Part shown: positions 15,130-22,548 of the stretch, piece by piece | Layout: each line of letters starts with the position of its first letter | Numbering within the stretch: the stretch's first letter is position 1 | Origin: Mogibacterium sp. | GTDB lineage: Bacteria > Bacillota > Clostridia > Peptostreptococcales > Anaerovoracaceae | DNA: 37,718 bases | Assembly: GCA_017510725.1 (NCBI GenBank) | Contig: JAFWMD010000021.1 | Coordinates: 1-37,718 of the forward strand | Reading direction: 5' to 3' | Position numbers and translations under genes: made by a program | Notes under the pieces: generated by a model | What the model saw: the letters and a program-made list of their open reading frames with translations, nothing else | What the model was told of the DNA's origin: nothing | Databases searched by the model: none

Positions 15130-15223
15130 GTCATCAACCATGTGCGTCTGCCACGTTATCATACTACTCACAGCAATACAGCTACCCTGTCGCGGTAGTA
15201 GTAATAATAGTATTCTGCTGTGA
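15105..15223 (-). promoter_or_regulatory. Four-segment tyrosine transcription attenuator
   Basis: Read on the minus strand. Segment 1, TCACAGCAGAATAC (15223-15210), pairs with segment 2, GTATTGCTGTGA (15179-15168): 12 pairs with an AG bulge. Segment 2 can instead pair with segment 3: TGCTGTGAGT (15175-15166) with GCTCCGCAGCA, about ten pairs with one bulged C. Segment 3 also pairs with segment 4 as the terminator. The six Tyr codons lie directly after segment 1, and segment 2 ends on the leader stop codon. Ribosomes stalled at Tyr would cover segment 1, free segment 2 and favour antitermination. Completed translation, or none, favours the terminator. Confidence 0.85.
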
Positions 15224-15242
15224 TGTTGATTCTCTGTTTCAT
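15168..15242 (-). CDS. Tyrosine-rich leader peptide (24 aa, six consecutive Tyr)
   Basis: Short open frame ATG (15242) to TGA (15168), encoding MKQRINITAE, then six tyrosines (codons TAC TAT TAT TAC TAC TAC), then RDRVAVLL. The run of one amino acid, the position between a promoter and a terminator, and the stop codon lying inside the antiterminator segment are all as in the trp, his and phe leader peptides of other bacteria. The ribosome site is weak (GAGAAAG 5 nt upstream). The peptide itself is probably without function; its translation senses charged tRNA-Tyr. A TnaC-type nascent-peptide arrest by free tyrosine is an alternative. Confidence 0.85.
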   Translation of the reverse strand: MKQRINITAEYYYYYYRDRVAVLL

Positions 15243-15284
15243 TTGACTTTCTCGATTGTTAACTCTCTGTTAGAATATAGCGCT

Positions 15285-15313
15285 ATGTTACTATGCTTCT
15301 TTGTTAATATCAA
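15285..15313 (-). promoter_or_regulatory. Promoter of the leader peptide-lyase transcript
   Basis: Minus strand TTGATA (15313-15308), a 17-nt spacer and TAACAT (15290-15285). The expected start near 15278 gives about 36 nt before the leader ATG. No terminator separates it from the CooC-like gene upstream, so some read-through is possible. Confidence 0.6.
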
Positions 15314-15331
15314 CAAATAGCACGCTTGTTT

Positions 15332-16075
15332 TTATTTAAATTCACAAACTGTGTCAATGATCTCTTTAACACCCGGGCTGTTACAGTTAAGCGGCTCGCC
15401 TTTAAGCCCTGCCATCATTATCCCATTCTGAGCCGGAATCTCTGCAATAACAGCAGTCTTGTCACGTATGGCGTCTCTTACCATTGCAGCCTGTTCATCG
15501 TCAGCCTTGTTTATAACGAAAAAGACAGGTTTCCCGAGAGCCTTGCCCATGTCGTATATCTTTTCGGACAAATGTATCGATTCGTAAGAGGGATCTATGA
15601 CCATCAGTATAACATCCGCGCACCTGTCCAGCCCGCGGCCGAAATGTTCAACTCCTGCTTCAGTATCGGTGATCACTATGTCATCATCTCCGGTCTCGAG
15701 ATTATCCAGAAACATCTTGCCGGTAAAACCGATACCACAGGCACAGCCCTCCTCTGCTTCTGCGATCTTGCCGATGGCCATCAGGTGCAGGTTTTCTTCT
15801 CCTGTCATGAACTCTCCGGGAATATCGGAAAAGTGCCAGGTGTTATCGAAAACTCTGCCCTTTTCATCGAACACCCGGTACGCACCCTTCTTTCCTCCGA
15901 AATAATGTGTAAAATCTTCCGGCAAATCAAATCCGAGCTGCCTGTGCAGCCCGTAGTTTGACTCATCGGAATCGATCACCAGTACATTCTTTCCTGCTTT
16001 CTGATATGCCCTCGCCAGAAGCGTTGCGACAGTGCTCTTACCGCAGCCGCCCTTTCCGCACAATATAATCTTCAT
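15332..16075 (-). CDS. CooC-like ATPase (CO dehydrogenase nickel-insertion/maturation type)
   Basis: 247 residues, MinD/CooC-type deviant Walker A P-loop ATPase: GKGGCGKST at residues 7-15 with the signature Lys8. VLVIDSDESN forms the next strand, and VITDTEAGVEHFGRG is the Walker B-like segment. A CxC metal-binding pair (Cys111, Cys113 in EGCACGIG) is the hallmark of CooC, which dimerises around nickel and loads CO dehydrogenase. No CO dehydrogenase gene is in the window, so the client is unknown; it could be elsewhere or a different nickel or iron-sulfur enzyme. GGAGG lies 9 nt upstream. Last gene of the minus-strand run from 19075. Confidence 0.85.
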   Translation of the reverse strand: MKIILCGKGGCGKSTVATLLARAYQKAGKNVLVIDSDESNYGLHRQLGFDLPEDFTHYFGGKKGAYRVFDEKGRVFDNTWHFSDIPGEFMTGEENLHLMAIGKIAEAEEGCACGIGFTGKMFLDNLETGDDDIVITDTEAGVEHFGRGLDRCADVILMVIDPSYESIHLSEKIYDMGKALGKPVFFVINKADDEQAAMVRDAIRDKTAVIAEIPAQNGIMMAGLKGEPLNCNSPGVKEIIDTVCEFK

Positions 16076-16163
16076 TCCTTATTTCCTCCGGATAGCTCAC
16101 GTCTCATCAGCGCTGTCCGCTCTGCCATCTTTCAATTTTACTGATTTAAAGTACTCCATATGT

Positions 16164-17255
16164 TTATAGTCCAAGCAGCGCTTCTACCTGATCTCTCTTC
16201 TCATTCAGAACGCAGCCTCCCTTGTGATCATCCGCAAGAATGTCGCTGCTTCTGAGAGCCATGAACAGTCTGGATCTGAGCGCCTCTCTCAGAGATGTAT
16301 CTTTTACGTTAATATCCGAGTATGGCGAGAACGGGCAAGGCTCCGCTCCTCCATGAGAGTTGATATGGAAGAAACCGCGTCCGGCAGCAAGGCATCCGCC
16401 GGAGCTTTTCTCATCGCCCGGGAACGAAATATAAATCATATCCTGCTTGTTCATCCGCAGCTCATCTATCCTGTCTGACATGTATTCGCGGTCATCGTCA
16501 TCAGGAGAGAGATTTGCGCCTTCATCCGAGACCGGAGTGAATTCTATGTAGAATACCGCCTTGCATCCGCGCGATCTCAGCGACTCAAGAAAACTTTCGG
16601 AATATACTTTTTCCATGTTTTCCTTCGTAACAGTAACAGATACGCCGTATATAATACCCTTCTCATGGAGCTTGTCCATCTTCTCCATGACAGTATCGTA
16701 AACACCTGCACCTCTTCTTGAATCAGTCTCTTCGCGCTCACCCTCAATGCTTATTACAGGCACTATATTGCGGCACTTTTCCAGGAGTTCCAGATGCCTG
16801 TCAGTCATGAATGTTCCGTTGGTGAAGACCGGGAACATGATGTTCTTTATCTTTCCTGCCGATTCTATGACATCCCATCTGAGCATCGGTTCACCGCCGG
16901 CCAGCAATATAAAGCTGACGCCGAGGTCCTCAGCCTCTCTGAAGATCTTCATCCATTCTTCCTCGGTGAGCTGCATCGACGGAGCACAGTCAGTCGTAGC
17001 GTCATTTGCACGTGAGTAGCAGCCCTCGCAGTGAAGATTGCAGCTTGAAGTGATGCTCGCGATAAGGTAGGAAGGTACGTGCAGGCCTTCCTTTTCGTTT
17101 TTCTCTCTTCTTTTGTCCGCCACGGCACATGAGGCAGCGAACTTCACCAGAAACGCGCTCTCCCTTGGATCCTTCAGAGTAGCTTTCAGTGCGTCCTTGA
17201 TAACCTGCTCAACTCCTTCAGTTAGGTATTTCTGCAAATCAAATCTTTCGCCCAT
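16164..17255 (-). CDS. Radical SAM protein
   Basis: 363 residues. The SAM-cluster motif CNLHCEGC (Cys72, Cys76, Cys79) follows a 65-residue N-terminal helical segment. LLAGGEPMLR is the GGE motif binding SAM, and FPVFTNGTFMT and PVISIEGE continue the partial TIM barrel. The C-terminal part (GGCLAAGRGFFHINSHGG and EPCPFSPYSD) resembles a shortened SPASM-type region with few Cys. The role is unknown: radical SAM proteins of this shape modify peptides or assist cofactor assembly. No precursor-peptide gene is visible next to it. AGGAAA lies 6 nt before the start. The next gene upstream is an ICMT-like methyltransferase 30 nt away. Confidence 0.87.
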   Translation of the reverse strand: MGERFDLQKYLTEGVEQVIKDALKATLKDPRESAFLVKFAASCAVADKRREKNEKEGLHVPSYLIASITSSCNLHCEGCYSRANDATTDCAPSMQLTEEEWMKIFREAEDLGVSFILLAGGEPMLRWDVIESAGKIKNIMFPVFTNGTFMTDRHLELLEKCRNIVPVISIEGEREETDSRRGAGVYDTVMEKMDKLHEKGIIYGVSVTVTKENMEKVYSESFLESLRSRGCKAVFYIEFTPVSDEGANLSPDDDDREYMSDRIDELRMNKQDMIYISFPGDEKSSGGCLAAGRGFFHINSHGGAEPCPFSPYSDINVKDTSLREALRSRLFMALRSSDILADDHKGGCVLNEKRDQVEALLGL

Positions 17256-17285
17256 TTTTCCGTTTCCTAACTATCTTAAGCTGAT

Positions 17286-17771
17286 TCACCAGATATACGG
17301 TATCAGCTTTTTTGTCTTCTTACAATAATCAATATATGCTTCGCCGAAATCCTCTTTCAGACGCTTTTCTTCGCGGTTCACCTGAAGCATCATAACAGCA
17401 AAGAAAGCAACAAAAACCACAGCGGCTTTCCACGACTGCAGGCAGATCAGCAATCCTATGTAGTATATGAACACACCCAGAAGCATCGGGTTGCGGCAGA
17501 TCCTGTACGGGCCGTCAGTCATCAGATTTACCGTACGCGGTGCAACTTCGTGGTTAAAGGCATCCATAGGATTTCCTTTACCTACATTTTTCATGTATAT
17601 GATCGACCAGACGCTGAGTCCGATGCCGGCTGCTGCCAGAACTGCAAAGCAGATGATCACTGCAGCTCCCGGATGAACATTTCCGGATAATCTCCACATC
17701 AGCAGCGGAATCATTATCACGAACAGCAGCAGCCCTATTAAATAACCCGCTATATCTCTGACAGTCTTCAT
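17286..17771 (-). CDS. Isoprenylcysteine carboxyl methyltransferase (ICMT)-family membrane protein
   Basis: 161 residues with four or five transmembrane helices (about 7-27, 35-58, 97-112, 115-132). The ICMT/PEMT SAM-binding signature is present: GPYRICRNPMLLG (residues about 92-104), then EEKRLKEDFGEAYIDYCKK and the ending LIPYIW. Such enzymes methylate a membrane-bound substrate using SAM; in bacteria the substrates are mostly unknown. Reading in operon order it follows the GNAT-methyltransferase fusion by 17 nt and precedes the radical SAM gene by 30 nt, so three SAM-using proteins are clustered here. AAGGTG precedes the start. Confidence 0.86.
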   Translation of the reverse strand: MKTVRDIAGYLIGLLLFVIMIPLLMWRLSGNVHPGAAVIICFAVLAAAGIGLSVWSIIYMKNVGKGNPMDAFNHEVAPRTVNLMTDGPYRICRNPMLLGVFIYYIGLLICLQSWKAAVVFVAFFAVMMLQVNREEKRLKEDFGEAYIDYCKKTKKLIPYIW

Positions 17772-17788
17772 CTCACACCTTTTGTAGT

Positions 17789-19075
17789 TTACTTTTTCAT
17801 TGATCGAATGGCTAAAAACGTCGGGATGTTCATCTCATGGAGCCTTCCCTCTCCGTTTGTGTCTTCGTACAGTTCCATCACCGCTAAGCCTGCTTCAAGC
17901 TGCCCGCCTATCTGCTCTTCCAGAGAATGTGAAAACTGCACACCTGCATCCTCATCCCGGAGCTGTTTCATCTGCTCAGGATTAGTAATAGGATCGAATG
18001 GCAGCGAATTGATTATCATCTTTTCTTCACTGTCAACTATGTAGTTGATGTAGTGATCCACTCCGGACAGCAATGACCCTCCCGGCTTCAGAATCCTGCA
18101 GCACTCTTTCCATATCGGACGAACATCCCTGACATAGCAATTTGATACAGGATGGAAGATCAGGTTAAACGACTCATTTTCAAACGGAAGAGGCTTTGTC
18201 ATATCTCCCTGTATGATAGTTATCTGATACCCCTCGCGCTCTGCAATCAATTTCTCACTTTCGATCTGTCTGGAAGAATAATCGAGCACAGTACACTCCG
18301 CTCCAAGTGCTGCAAAGATCGGCATCTGCTGCCCTCCACCACTGGCAAGTCCCAGAATTTTTTTGCCTTTGAGATCGCCAAACCACTCATGCGGAACGTT
18401 TCTGGTCGGAGTGAGCTTCACGTCCCAGTCACCTTGCAATGCCGCTGTATACTCCTCATGGCTTATGGGTTTTCCCCATTCCCAGCCTTCTTCGATCCAG
18501 CGGTCTATAGTCTCTGCGTTTATATCCTGATAGTTTTCCCTGCGCATCCATTCCTCTCTGGTAAGCTTTGAGATATGTTCTGTGCGCCTGTCCATCATCT
18601 TGACCCATTCAGCATCCTCATTCGTATATTGATAAGTGAATCCGCACTTTTCCTGTACGCGCCTCGACTTTTCATTGCCCTCGAAATAACCGCACCAGAG
18701 ATTTTCAAGATGCAGGTCCTCGAAAGCATATCTGATGATTTCTCTCACGCCCTCAGGTATTAAGCCCTGTCCCCAGAATGGTACGCCGATCCAGTAACCA
18801 ATCTCTGCCTCAGTATCCGGCAGGCCGATGTTGCTCTGCATACCCACCATCAACCCGATGCTGCCTATAGGCTTACCATCTTCTTTCAGACAGACAGCAT
18901 AAGTCTCAGGCGCAGATAAAACCGTCCTGATTATATCAAGACTATTTTTGACACTTGTATGTACAGGCCAGCCCGCAGCCGGTCCTATTCTTTCATCTTT
19001 TGCATATTCATAAAGATCTTCTGCATCCGTTTCTTCCCACGGCCGCAGAATAAGTCGCTCTGTTGTTAAAATCAT
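17789..19075 (-). CDS. GNAT acetyltransferase-class I methyltransferase fusion
   Basis: 428 residues in one uninterrupted frame. Residues 1-165 are a RimJ/RimL-type GNAT domain: the start [20 protein letters not shown], the acetyl-CoA region [17 protein letters not shown] and the ending [15 protein letters not shown] short linker leads to a second domain (residues 190-428) with SAM motif [11 protein letters not shown] (241-250), the acidic VLDYS after it, [10 protein letters not shown] and [12 protein letters not shown]. Each domain is common alone; the union is unusual and suggests two modifications of one substrate. AAAGG precedes the start by 8 nt. First gene of the run to 15332. Confidence 0.88.
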   Translation of the reverse strand: MILTTERLILRPWEETDAEDLYEYAKDERIGPAAGWPVHTSVKNSLDIIRTVLSAPETYAVCLKEDGKPIGSIGLMVGMQSNIGLPDTEAEIGYWIGVPFWGQGLIPEGVREIIRYAFEDLHLENLWCGYFEGNEKSRRVQEKCGFTYQYTNEDAEWVKMMDRRTEHISKLTREEWMRRENYQDINAETIDRWIEEGWEWGKPISHEEYTAALQGDWDVKLTPTRNVPHEWFGDLKGKKILGLASGGGQQMPIFAALGAECTVLDYSSRQIESEKLIAEREGYQITIIQGDMTKPLPFENESFNLIFHPVSNCYVRDVRPIWKECCRILKPGGSLLSGVDHYINYIVDSEEKMIINSLPFDPITNPEQMKQLRDEDAGVQFSHSLEEQIGGQLEAGLAVMELYEDTNGEGRLHEMNIPTFLAIRSMKK

Positions 19076-19134
19076 CCGTTAACCTTTCGTTGCTTGCTTC
19101 TGATATTTTTTACTATTGTACTATAATGCATTAC

Positions 19135-19165
19135 AAAAAAACGACTGCAGGTTTATGCAATCGTT
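19135..19165 (-). terminator. Intrinsic terminator of the feo operon
   Basis: On the minus strand AACGATTGC (19165-19157) and GCAGTCGTT (19148-19140) form a 9-bp stem with one T-G pair around an 8-nt loop, followed by TTTTT. It starts just after the stop of the Cys-rich protein gene. Confidence 0.8.
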
Positions 19166-19166
19166 T

Positions 19167-19361
19167 CTAGTGAGTATCCGCTTTTTGATGTAATGCATTC
19201 CCGCAGCAGGCAGCCTCGTTTTGTCTGTGCTTCGGACATGAATCCGCATACGGGCAGCCTATGCAGGCATTACCTTTTTTCTTTTCTTTATAAATATATC
19301 TGGCTGCGAAGAACAGTATCGTTACTATTACTATTATCGCAATTGCCGTAGCTGCATTCAC
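19167..19361 (-). CDS. FeoB-associated Cys-rich membrane protein
   Basis: 64 residues: one N-terminal transmembrane helix (about 4-22), a basic stretch YIYKEKKKG and a Cys-rich tail with CIGCPYADSCP and ACCGN. This matches the small Cys-rich membrane proteins found next to feoB, thought to help iron transport or act as a metal/redox partner (from family context). It starts with GTG, with GGAGG 8 nt upstream. Last gene of the feoA-feoB operon, separated from feoB by a 16-bp inverted repeat (19392-19431). Confidence 0.85.
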   Translation of the reverse strand: MNAATAIAIIVIVTILFFAARYIYKEKKKGNACIGCPYADSCPKHRQNEAACCGNALHQKADTH

Positions 19362-19391
19362 TGTATCTGCCTCCTTTCACTTTTTCAAATC

Positions 19392-19431
19392 AGCATGATG
19401 CGCAGCGAATAATTACGCTGCGCATCATGCT
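19392..19431. repeat. Perfect 16-bp inverted repeat between feoB and the Cys-rich gene
   Basis: AGCATGATGCGCAGCG (19392-19407) and its exact complement CGCTGCGCATCATGCT (19416-19431) enclose AATAATTA. No T-run follows in either direction, so it is not a standard terminator. An mRNA-processing or stabilising stem between two genes of one operon fits better. Confidence 0.85.
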
Positions 19432-19457
19432 TAGTTAAGAACCTAATAAATAGGAGT

Positions 19458-21473
19458 TTATGCTGTTGCCTTAGCAGTATTTGCGCTCTTGTGCAGTGCG
19501 TACTGCCCATCGAAGTGCGCTCTCACCTTCCTTGCGATCAGGATGAGTGCTGCGACCATGCACGCTTCTGCGATCAGTCCCGGAATGAAACCAGCTGCGA
19601 AATGTCCTTCTGTAAACAGGGTTCCGAACTGATTGATCAGGAATGCGATAGTGTATCCGGTTCCGAGCTGCAGACCGATTGCGCCCCAGAGCCATCCTCT
19701 GCTCTTCATCTCAGAATTCATGGCTCCGATAGCTGCGAAGCACGGAGGTGTATAAAGGTTGAAGAACAGATATGCAAGAGCTGTCACGGATGTAAGGCCC
19801 ATGGTTGCGGCTACTGTGTTTGCACCGCCTGTCATGGCAAGCTCTTCCGTGTCAATGAACGATGTCAGCGCAAATACTACAGCAAGCGTACCGACTACGT
19901 TCTCCTTTGCGATGAATCCTGTGATCGCTGCTGCTGCGAGCTGCCATACTCCGAAGCCAAGCGGTATGAGCAGTACTGCAAACGGTGAAGCTATCGATGC
20001 CAGGATCGAAGTGTTTTCTGCACCCTCTTCGACAACCTGAAAATGCCAGTCGAAAGTCTGCATGATCTGTACTACAGTATTGCAGATGAGGATGATCGTA
20101 GCTGCCTTGATGATATATGCCTTTGCTCTCTCCATCATGGATTTGAACGCGAACTTAAGGCTCGGTGCTTTCCACTTAGGAAGCTCCATGATGAAGAACG
20201 ACTTTCTGTATTTATAGCCCGTGATTCCCTTGATGAGCAGAGCGCCGAGGAATATAAGCACAAGTCCGAAGAAGTACGAAAGAGTGCTTACCCAGCCTGC
20301 GCCGTTGAAGAACGCGCCTGCAAAAAGTGCTATAACAGGGATCTTTGCTCCGCAAGGGATGAACGTTGTGAGCATAGTTGTTGCTCTTCTCTCTCTTTCA
20401 TCGCGGATCGTACGGCATGCCATGATGGCCGGGATGCCGCAGCCTGTGCCGATGACCACAGGGATGACCGATTTGCCCGAAAGTCCCACTCTCTTGAAGA
20501 TCGGGTCCATTACCGCGCTTACACGCGCCATGTATCCGCAGTCTTCAAGAAGTGCGATCAGGAAGTACATCACCATTACTAGAGGCAGGAATCCGACTAC
20601 GGCTCCTACGCCACCCACGATACCGTCAGCAAGCAGGGCTGATAAAATAGCCGGGCTGTTTTCCAGCTGACCTGCGACCCATTCCTGGAACGTCCCGATC
20701 CAGCCTACCAGCCAGTCTGCTACGAGAGGTCCGAGCCATGTCTGGGACACCCAGAAAACGCCCCACATGACTACTGCGAATGCAAGGATTCCCGCGATCG
20801 GGTTCGTGAGTATTCCGTCGACCTTGTCCGCGGAGGTCGTCTCAGCAGACTTGGTCTTTCTTTTCTCTACATCTGCAACGATTCCGTTTACAAAACTGTA
20901 ACGCTTTCGGTCTTCGGCATCTACCGCATTCTTGTCATGCAGGTCGATGTCTGCCTGAAGGTATGGCGCCTTCTGCGTTGTTCCGGCAAGTGAGATCGCC
21001 TTGGCGATCATCTCTGAGAGCCCTTTGTTCTCAGTAGATACCGTCTCGAATACAGGGCAGTTAAGCTTTGCAGAGAGTTTAGCAGCATCTATCTTTGTAC
21101 CTTCCTTCTCGTTGATGTCCGTCTTATTCAGGGCAACAACGACCGGGATGCCAAGCTCGAGCAGCTGCGTTGTAAAGAATAATGATCTGCTCAGATTCGT
21201 AGCATCTACGATATTGACGATCGCATCCGGATTAGCTGTGCGGACATATTCACTCGTTATACCCTCTTCCGGTGTGAACGGTGACATCGAATATGCGCCA
21301 GGAAGGTCGACAGCGATGACTTCCTTGTCTCCGGCGAATTCCTTTTTCAGCTGGAATTCCTTGCTTCCGACCGTAACTCCGCCCCAGTTTCCGATCTTTT
21401 CATTTCTGCCTGTCAAAGCATTGTACATGGTTGTCTTGCCGCTATTAGGGTTACCGGCAAAAGCGATTCTCAT
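19458..21473 (-). CDS. feoB: Ferrous iron transport protein B
   Basis: 671 residues. The N-terminal GTPase domain has G1 GNPNSGKTT (residues 8-16), the G3 DLPGAYSM and the G4 NKTD. A helical spacer follows, then about ten transmembrane helices with the two Gate regions (for example PVVIGTGCGIPAIMACRT and PCGAKIPV), both holding the conserved Cys. It carries Fe2+ across the cytoplasmic membrane. The start at 21473 is chosen because AAGGAGG lies 8 nt upstream and MRIAFAGN is the family beginning; the Met eight codons earlier has none. feoA lies 37 nt upstream. Confidence 0.97.
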   Translation of the reverse strand: MRIAFAGNPNSGKTTMYNALTGRNEKIGNWGGVTVGSKEFQLKKEFAGDKEVIAVDLPGAYSMSPFTPEEGITSEYVRTANPDAIVNIVDATNLSRSLFFTTQLLELGIPVVVALNKTDINEKEGTKIDAAKLSAKLNCPVFETVSTENKGLSEMIAKAISLAGTTQKAPYLQADIDLHDKNAVDAEDRKRYSFVNGIVADVEKRKTKSAETTSADKVDGILTNPIAGILAFAVVMWGVFWVSQTWLGPLVADWLVGWIGTFQEWVAGQLENSPAILSALLADGIVGGVGAVVGFLPLVMVMYFLIALLEDCGYMARVSAVMDPIFKRVGLSGKSVIPVVIGTGCGIPAIMACRTIRDERERRATTMLTTFIPCGAKIPVIALFAGAFFNGAGWVSTLSYFFGLVLIFLGALLIKGITGYKYRKSFFIMELPKWKAPSLKFAFKSMMERAKAYIIKAATIILICNTVVQIMQTFDWHFQVVEEGAENTSILASIASPFAVLLIPLGFGVWQLAAAAITGFIAKENVVGTLAVVFALTSFIDTEELAMTGGANTVAATMGLTSVTALAYLFFNLYTPPCFAAIGAMNSEMKSRGWLWGAIGLQLGTGYTIAFLINQFGTLFTEGHFAAGFIPGLIAEACMVAALILIARKVRAHFDGQYALHKSANTAKATA

Positions 21474-21510
21474 TTGGAATACCTCCTTATATAACATTTC
21501 CTTTTATGAA

Positions 21511-21804
21511 CTATATGATGATGGCTTCAGAGAGCATCTTGTCGAGGTTGTATCTGCCGTCCTTTATAACGACGATACAGCTCTTTTTCTTTTTGGAAAT
21601 AAGTGTTATAGGCTCTCCCTGATAGCAGCCAAGTCTGAACAGAAACGAATTCATGTCATCATCATCGGTATTGATCTCTTTGATGATGTAAGTCTGTCCC
21701 GGTTCAGCATCCAGCAGCGTCATATTGCCTCCTGCAGTATCGTATGTTTTTTCTTTTGACCCTACGCCTGCAGCATTATTATTCATTGCATAAGCCAGTT
21801 CCAT
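21511..21804 (-). CDS. feoA: FeoA-domain protein
   Basis: 97 residues. The SH3-like FeoA domain covers about residues 25-97: MTLLDAEPGQTYIIKEI, LFRLGCYQGEPITLISKKK and the final CIVVIKDGRYNLDKMLSEAI. It is preceded by about 25 residues of low-complexity extension (MELAYAMNNNAAGVG...). FeoA is a small cytosolic partner of FeoB needed for iron(II) uptake. GGGAGG lies 7 nt before the ATG at 21804; the Met at 21819 contains that Shine-Dalgarno region and is less likely. First gene of the feoA-feoB-Cys-rich operon, under the promoter/operator at 21862-21894. Confidence 0.93.
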   Translation of the reverse strand: MELAYAMNNNAAGVGSKEKTYDTAGGNMTLLDAEPGQTYIIKEINTDDDDMNSFLFRLGCYQGEPITLISKKKKSCIVVIKDGRYNLDKMLSEAIII

Positions 21805-21861
21805 TGTGCTTCCTCCCATATCGTTAGGTTTTCTTAACTTTATTAAACGTCCTTAACTATT

Positions 21862-21877
21862 GTTAGTTATAGCTAAC
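21862..21877. promoter_or_regulatory. Probable iron-repressor operator (DtxR/IdeR-like) of feoAB
   Basis: GTTAGTTATAGCTAAC is an inverted repeat GTTAG-N-TATA-N-CTAAC that covers the -10 box of the feoA promoter. It resembles the TTAGGTTAGxCTAACCTAA box of DtxR-type iron repressors. A second overlapping palindrome, TAAC-TATT-GTTA, sits beside it at 21854-21865. The repressor gene is not in the window. Confidence 0.55.
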
Positions 21878-21894
21878 CAAAGTTCATTTGTCAA
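21866..21894 (-). promoter_or_regulatory. Promoter of the feoAB operon
   Basis: Minus strand consensus TTGACA (21894-21889), a 17-nt spacer and TATAAC (21871-21866). Confidence 0.75.
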
Positions 21895-21926
21895 GATAAT
21901 TCCGACTATTACTATAGGAATTCGAC

Positions 21927-21961
21927 AAATAAAACAGCTCCGGAACATCAGTTACCGGAGC
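21927..21961 (-). terminator. Intrinsic terminator of the DUF1847-SGNH hydrolase pair
   Basis: On the minus strand GCTCCGG (21961-21955) pairs with CCGGAGC (21943-21937). The stem can be extended by AAC/GTT past one bulged T. TGTTTTATTT follows. It lies between the SGNH gene end and the feo promoter. Confidence 0.75.
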
Positions 21962-21987
21962 GGCAATTCTCACTTTACTATATCCGA

Positions 21988-22548
21988 TCAGTTTTCGGAC
22001 TCATTCAAGCCATTCAATATCTCTTCAAGTTTTTGAGCAAATACGGCATGGCCTTCCGGCGAAAAATGTACGCCATCGAAGGTCATCTCAATTCCCCATT
22101 CTCCTGAATCGGCAAACATGCAGTCTTTTCTGTCTGCAATATCCCGGTACGCTTCTCCAAGATTTTCCGATTCTTCCACCAGATCATCATCCAGTACCCA
22201 TTCACCATATTGCAAAACCGGTGGTGAAATAAGCAGTACCGGCTTGCCCATGTCAATGATCGGATCCAGAAATCTTTCCATACGGGCGGCAATCTGCCCG
22301 GCACTCAATCCCCTGAACAAATCATTTGTACCAATCATTACAATAATCAGGTCGGGCTCGTTTATTCTGATCAGGCTGATATACCTTGATTGCTCGCGAG
22401 GCACAGTCATTCCGTTGACACCGCAATTGATTACCTCGCACTTATCCAGCCTGTCCGTCCAGCGCACCTCCGCCGGGTATCTGTCTCCTAAATATGATCT
22501 CGGATCATATCCATATGTATTCGAATCGCCAATACAGAGTATCTTCAT
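21988..22548 (-). CDS. SGNH/GDSL-type esterase
   Basis: 186 residues, without signal peptide, hence cytosolic. The four SGNH blocks are present: GDSNTYGYD with nucleophile Ser9, the Gly in CGVNGMT, the Asn in GTNDLF and the Asp-His pair in DGVHFSPEGH. The family hydrolyses esters such as short acyl groups on sugars or lipids; the substrate is unknown. The start codon overlaps the DUF1847 stop by 4 nt (ATGA), and GGAGG lies 7 nt upstream, so the two genes are translated together. Confidence 0.9.
   Translation of the reverse strand: MKILCIGDSNTYGYDPRSYLGDRYPAEVRWTDRLDKCEVINCGVNGMTVPREQSRYISLIRINEPDLIIVMIGTNDLFRGLSAGQIAARMERFLDPIIDMGKPVLLISPPVLQYGEWVLDDDLVEESENLGEAYRDIADRKDCMFADSGEWGIEMTFDGVHFSPEGHAVFAQKLEEILNGLNESEN

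Noticed and set aside
15101-15260. Possible tyrosine T-box riboswitch instead of a peptide attenuator (TACCGCG occurs on the minus strand at 15197-15191).
   Set aside because: The full T-box sequence with TGG before ACCGCG is missing, the leader (about 180 nt to the terminator) is too short for stem I plus antiterminator, and the TACCGCG lies inside the leader-peptide codons, far from the terminator.
21820-21987. Riboswitch before feoA.
   Set aside because: The transcribed leader from the TTGACA/TATAAC promoter to feoA is only about 55 nt, AT-rich and without a terminator; a protein operator explains the palindromes better.
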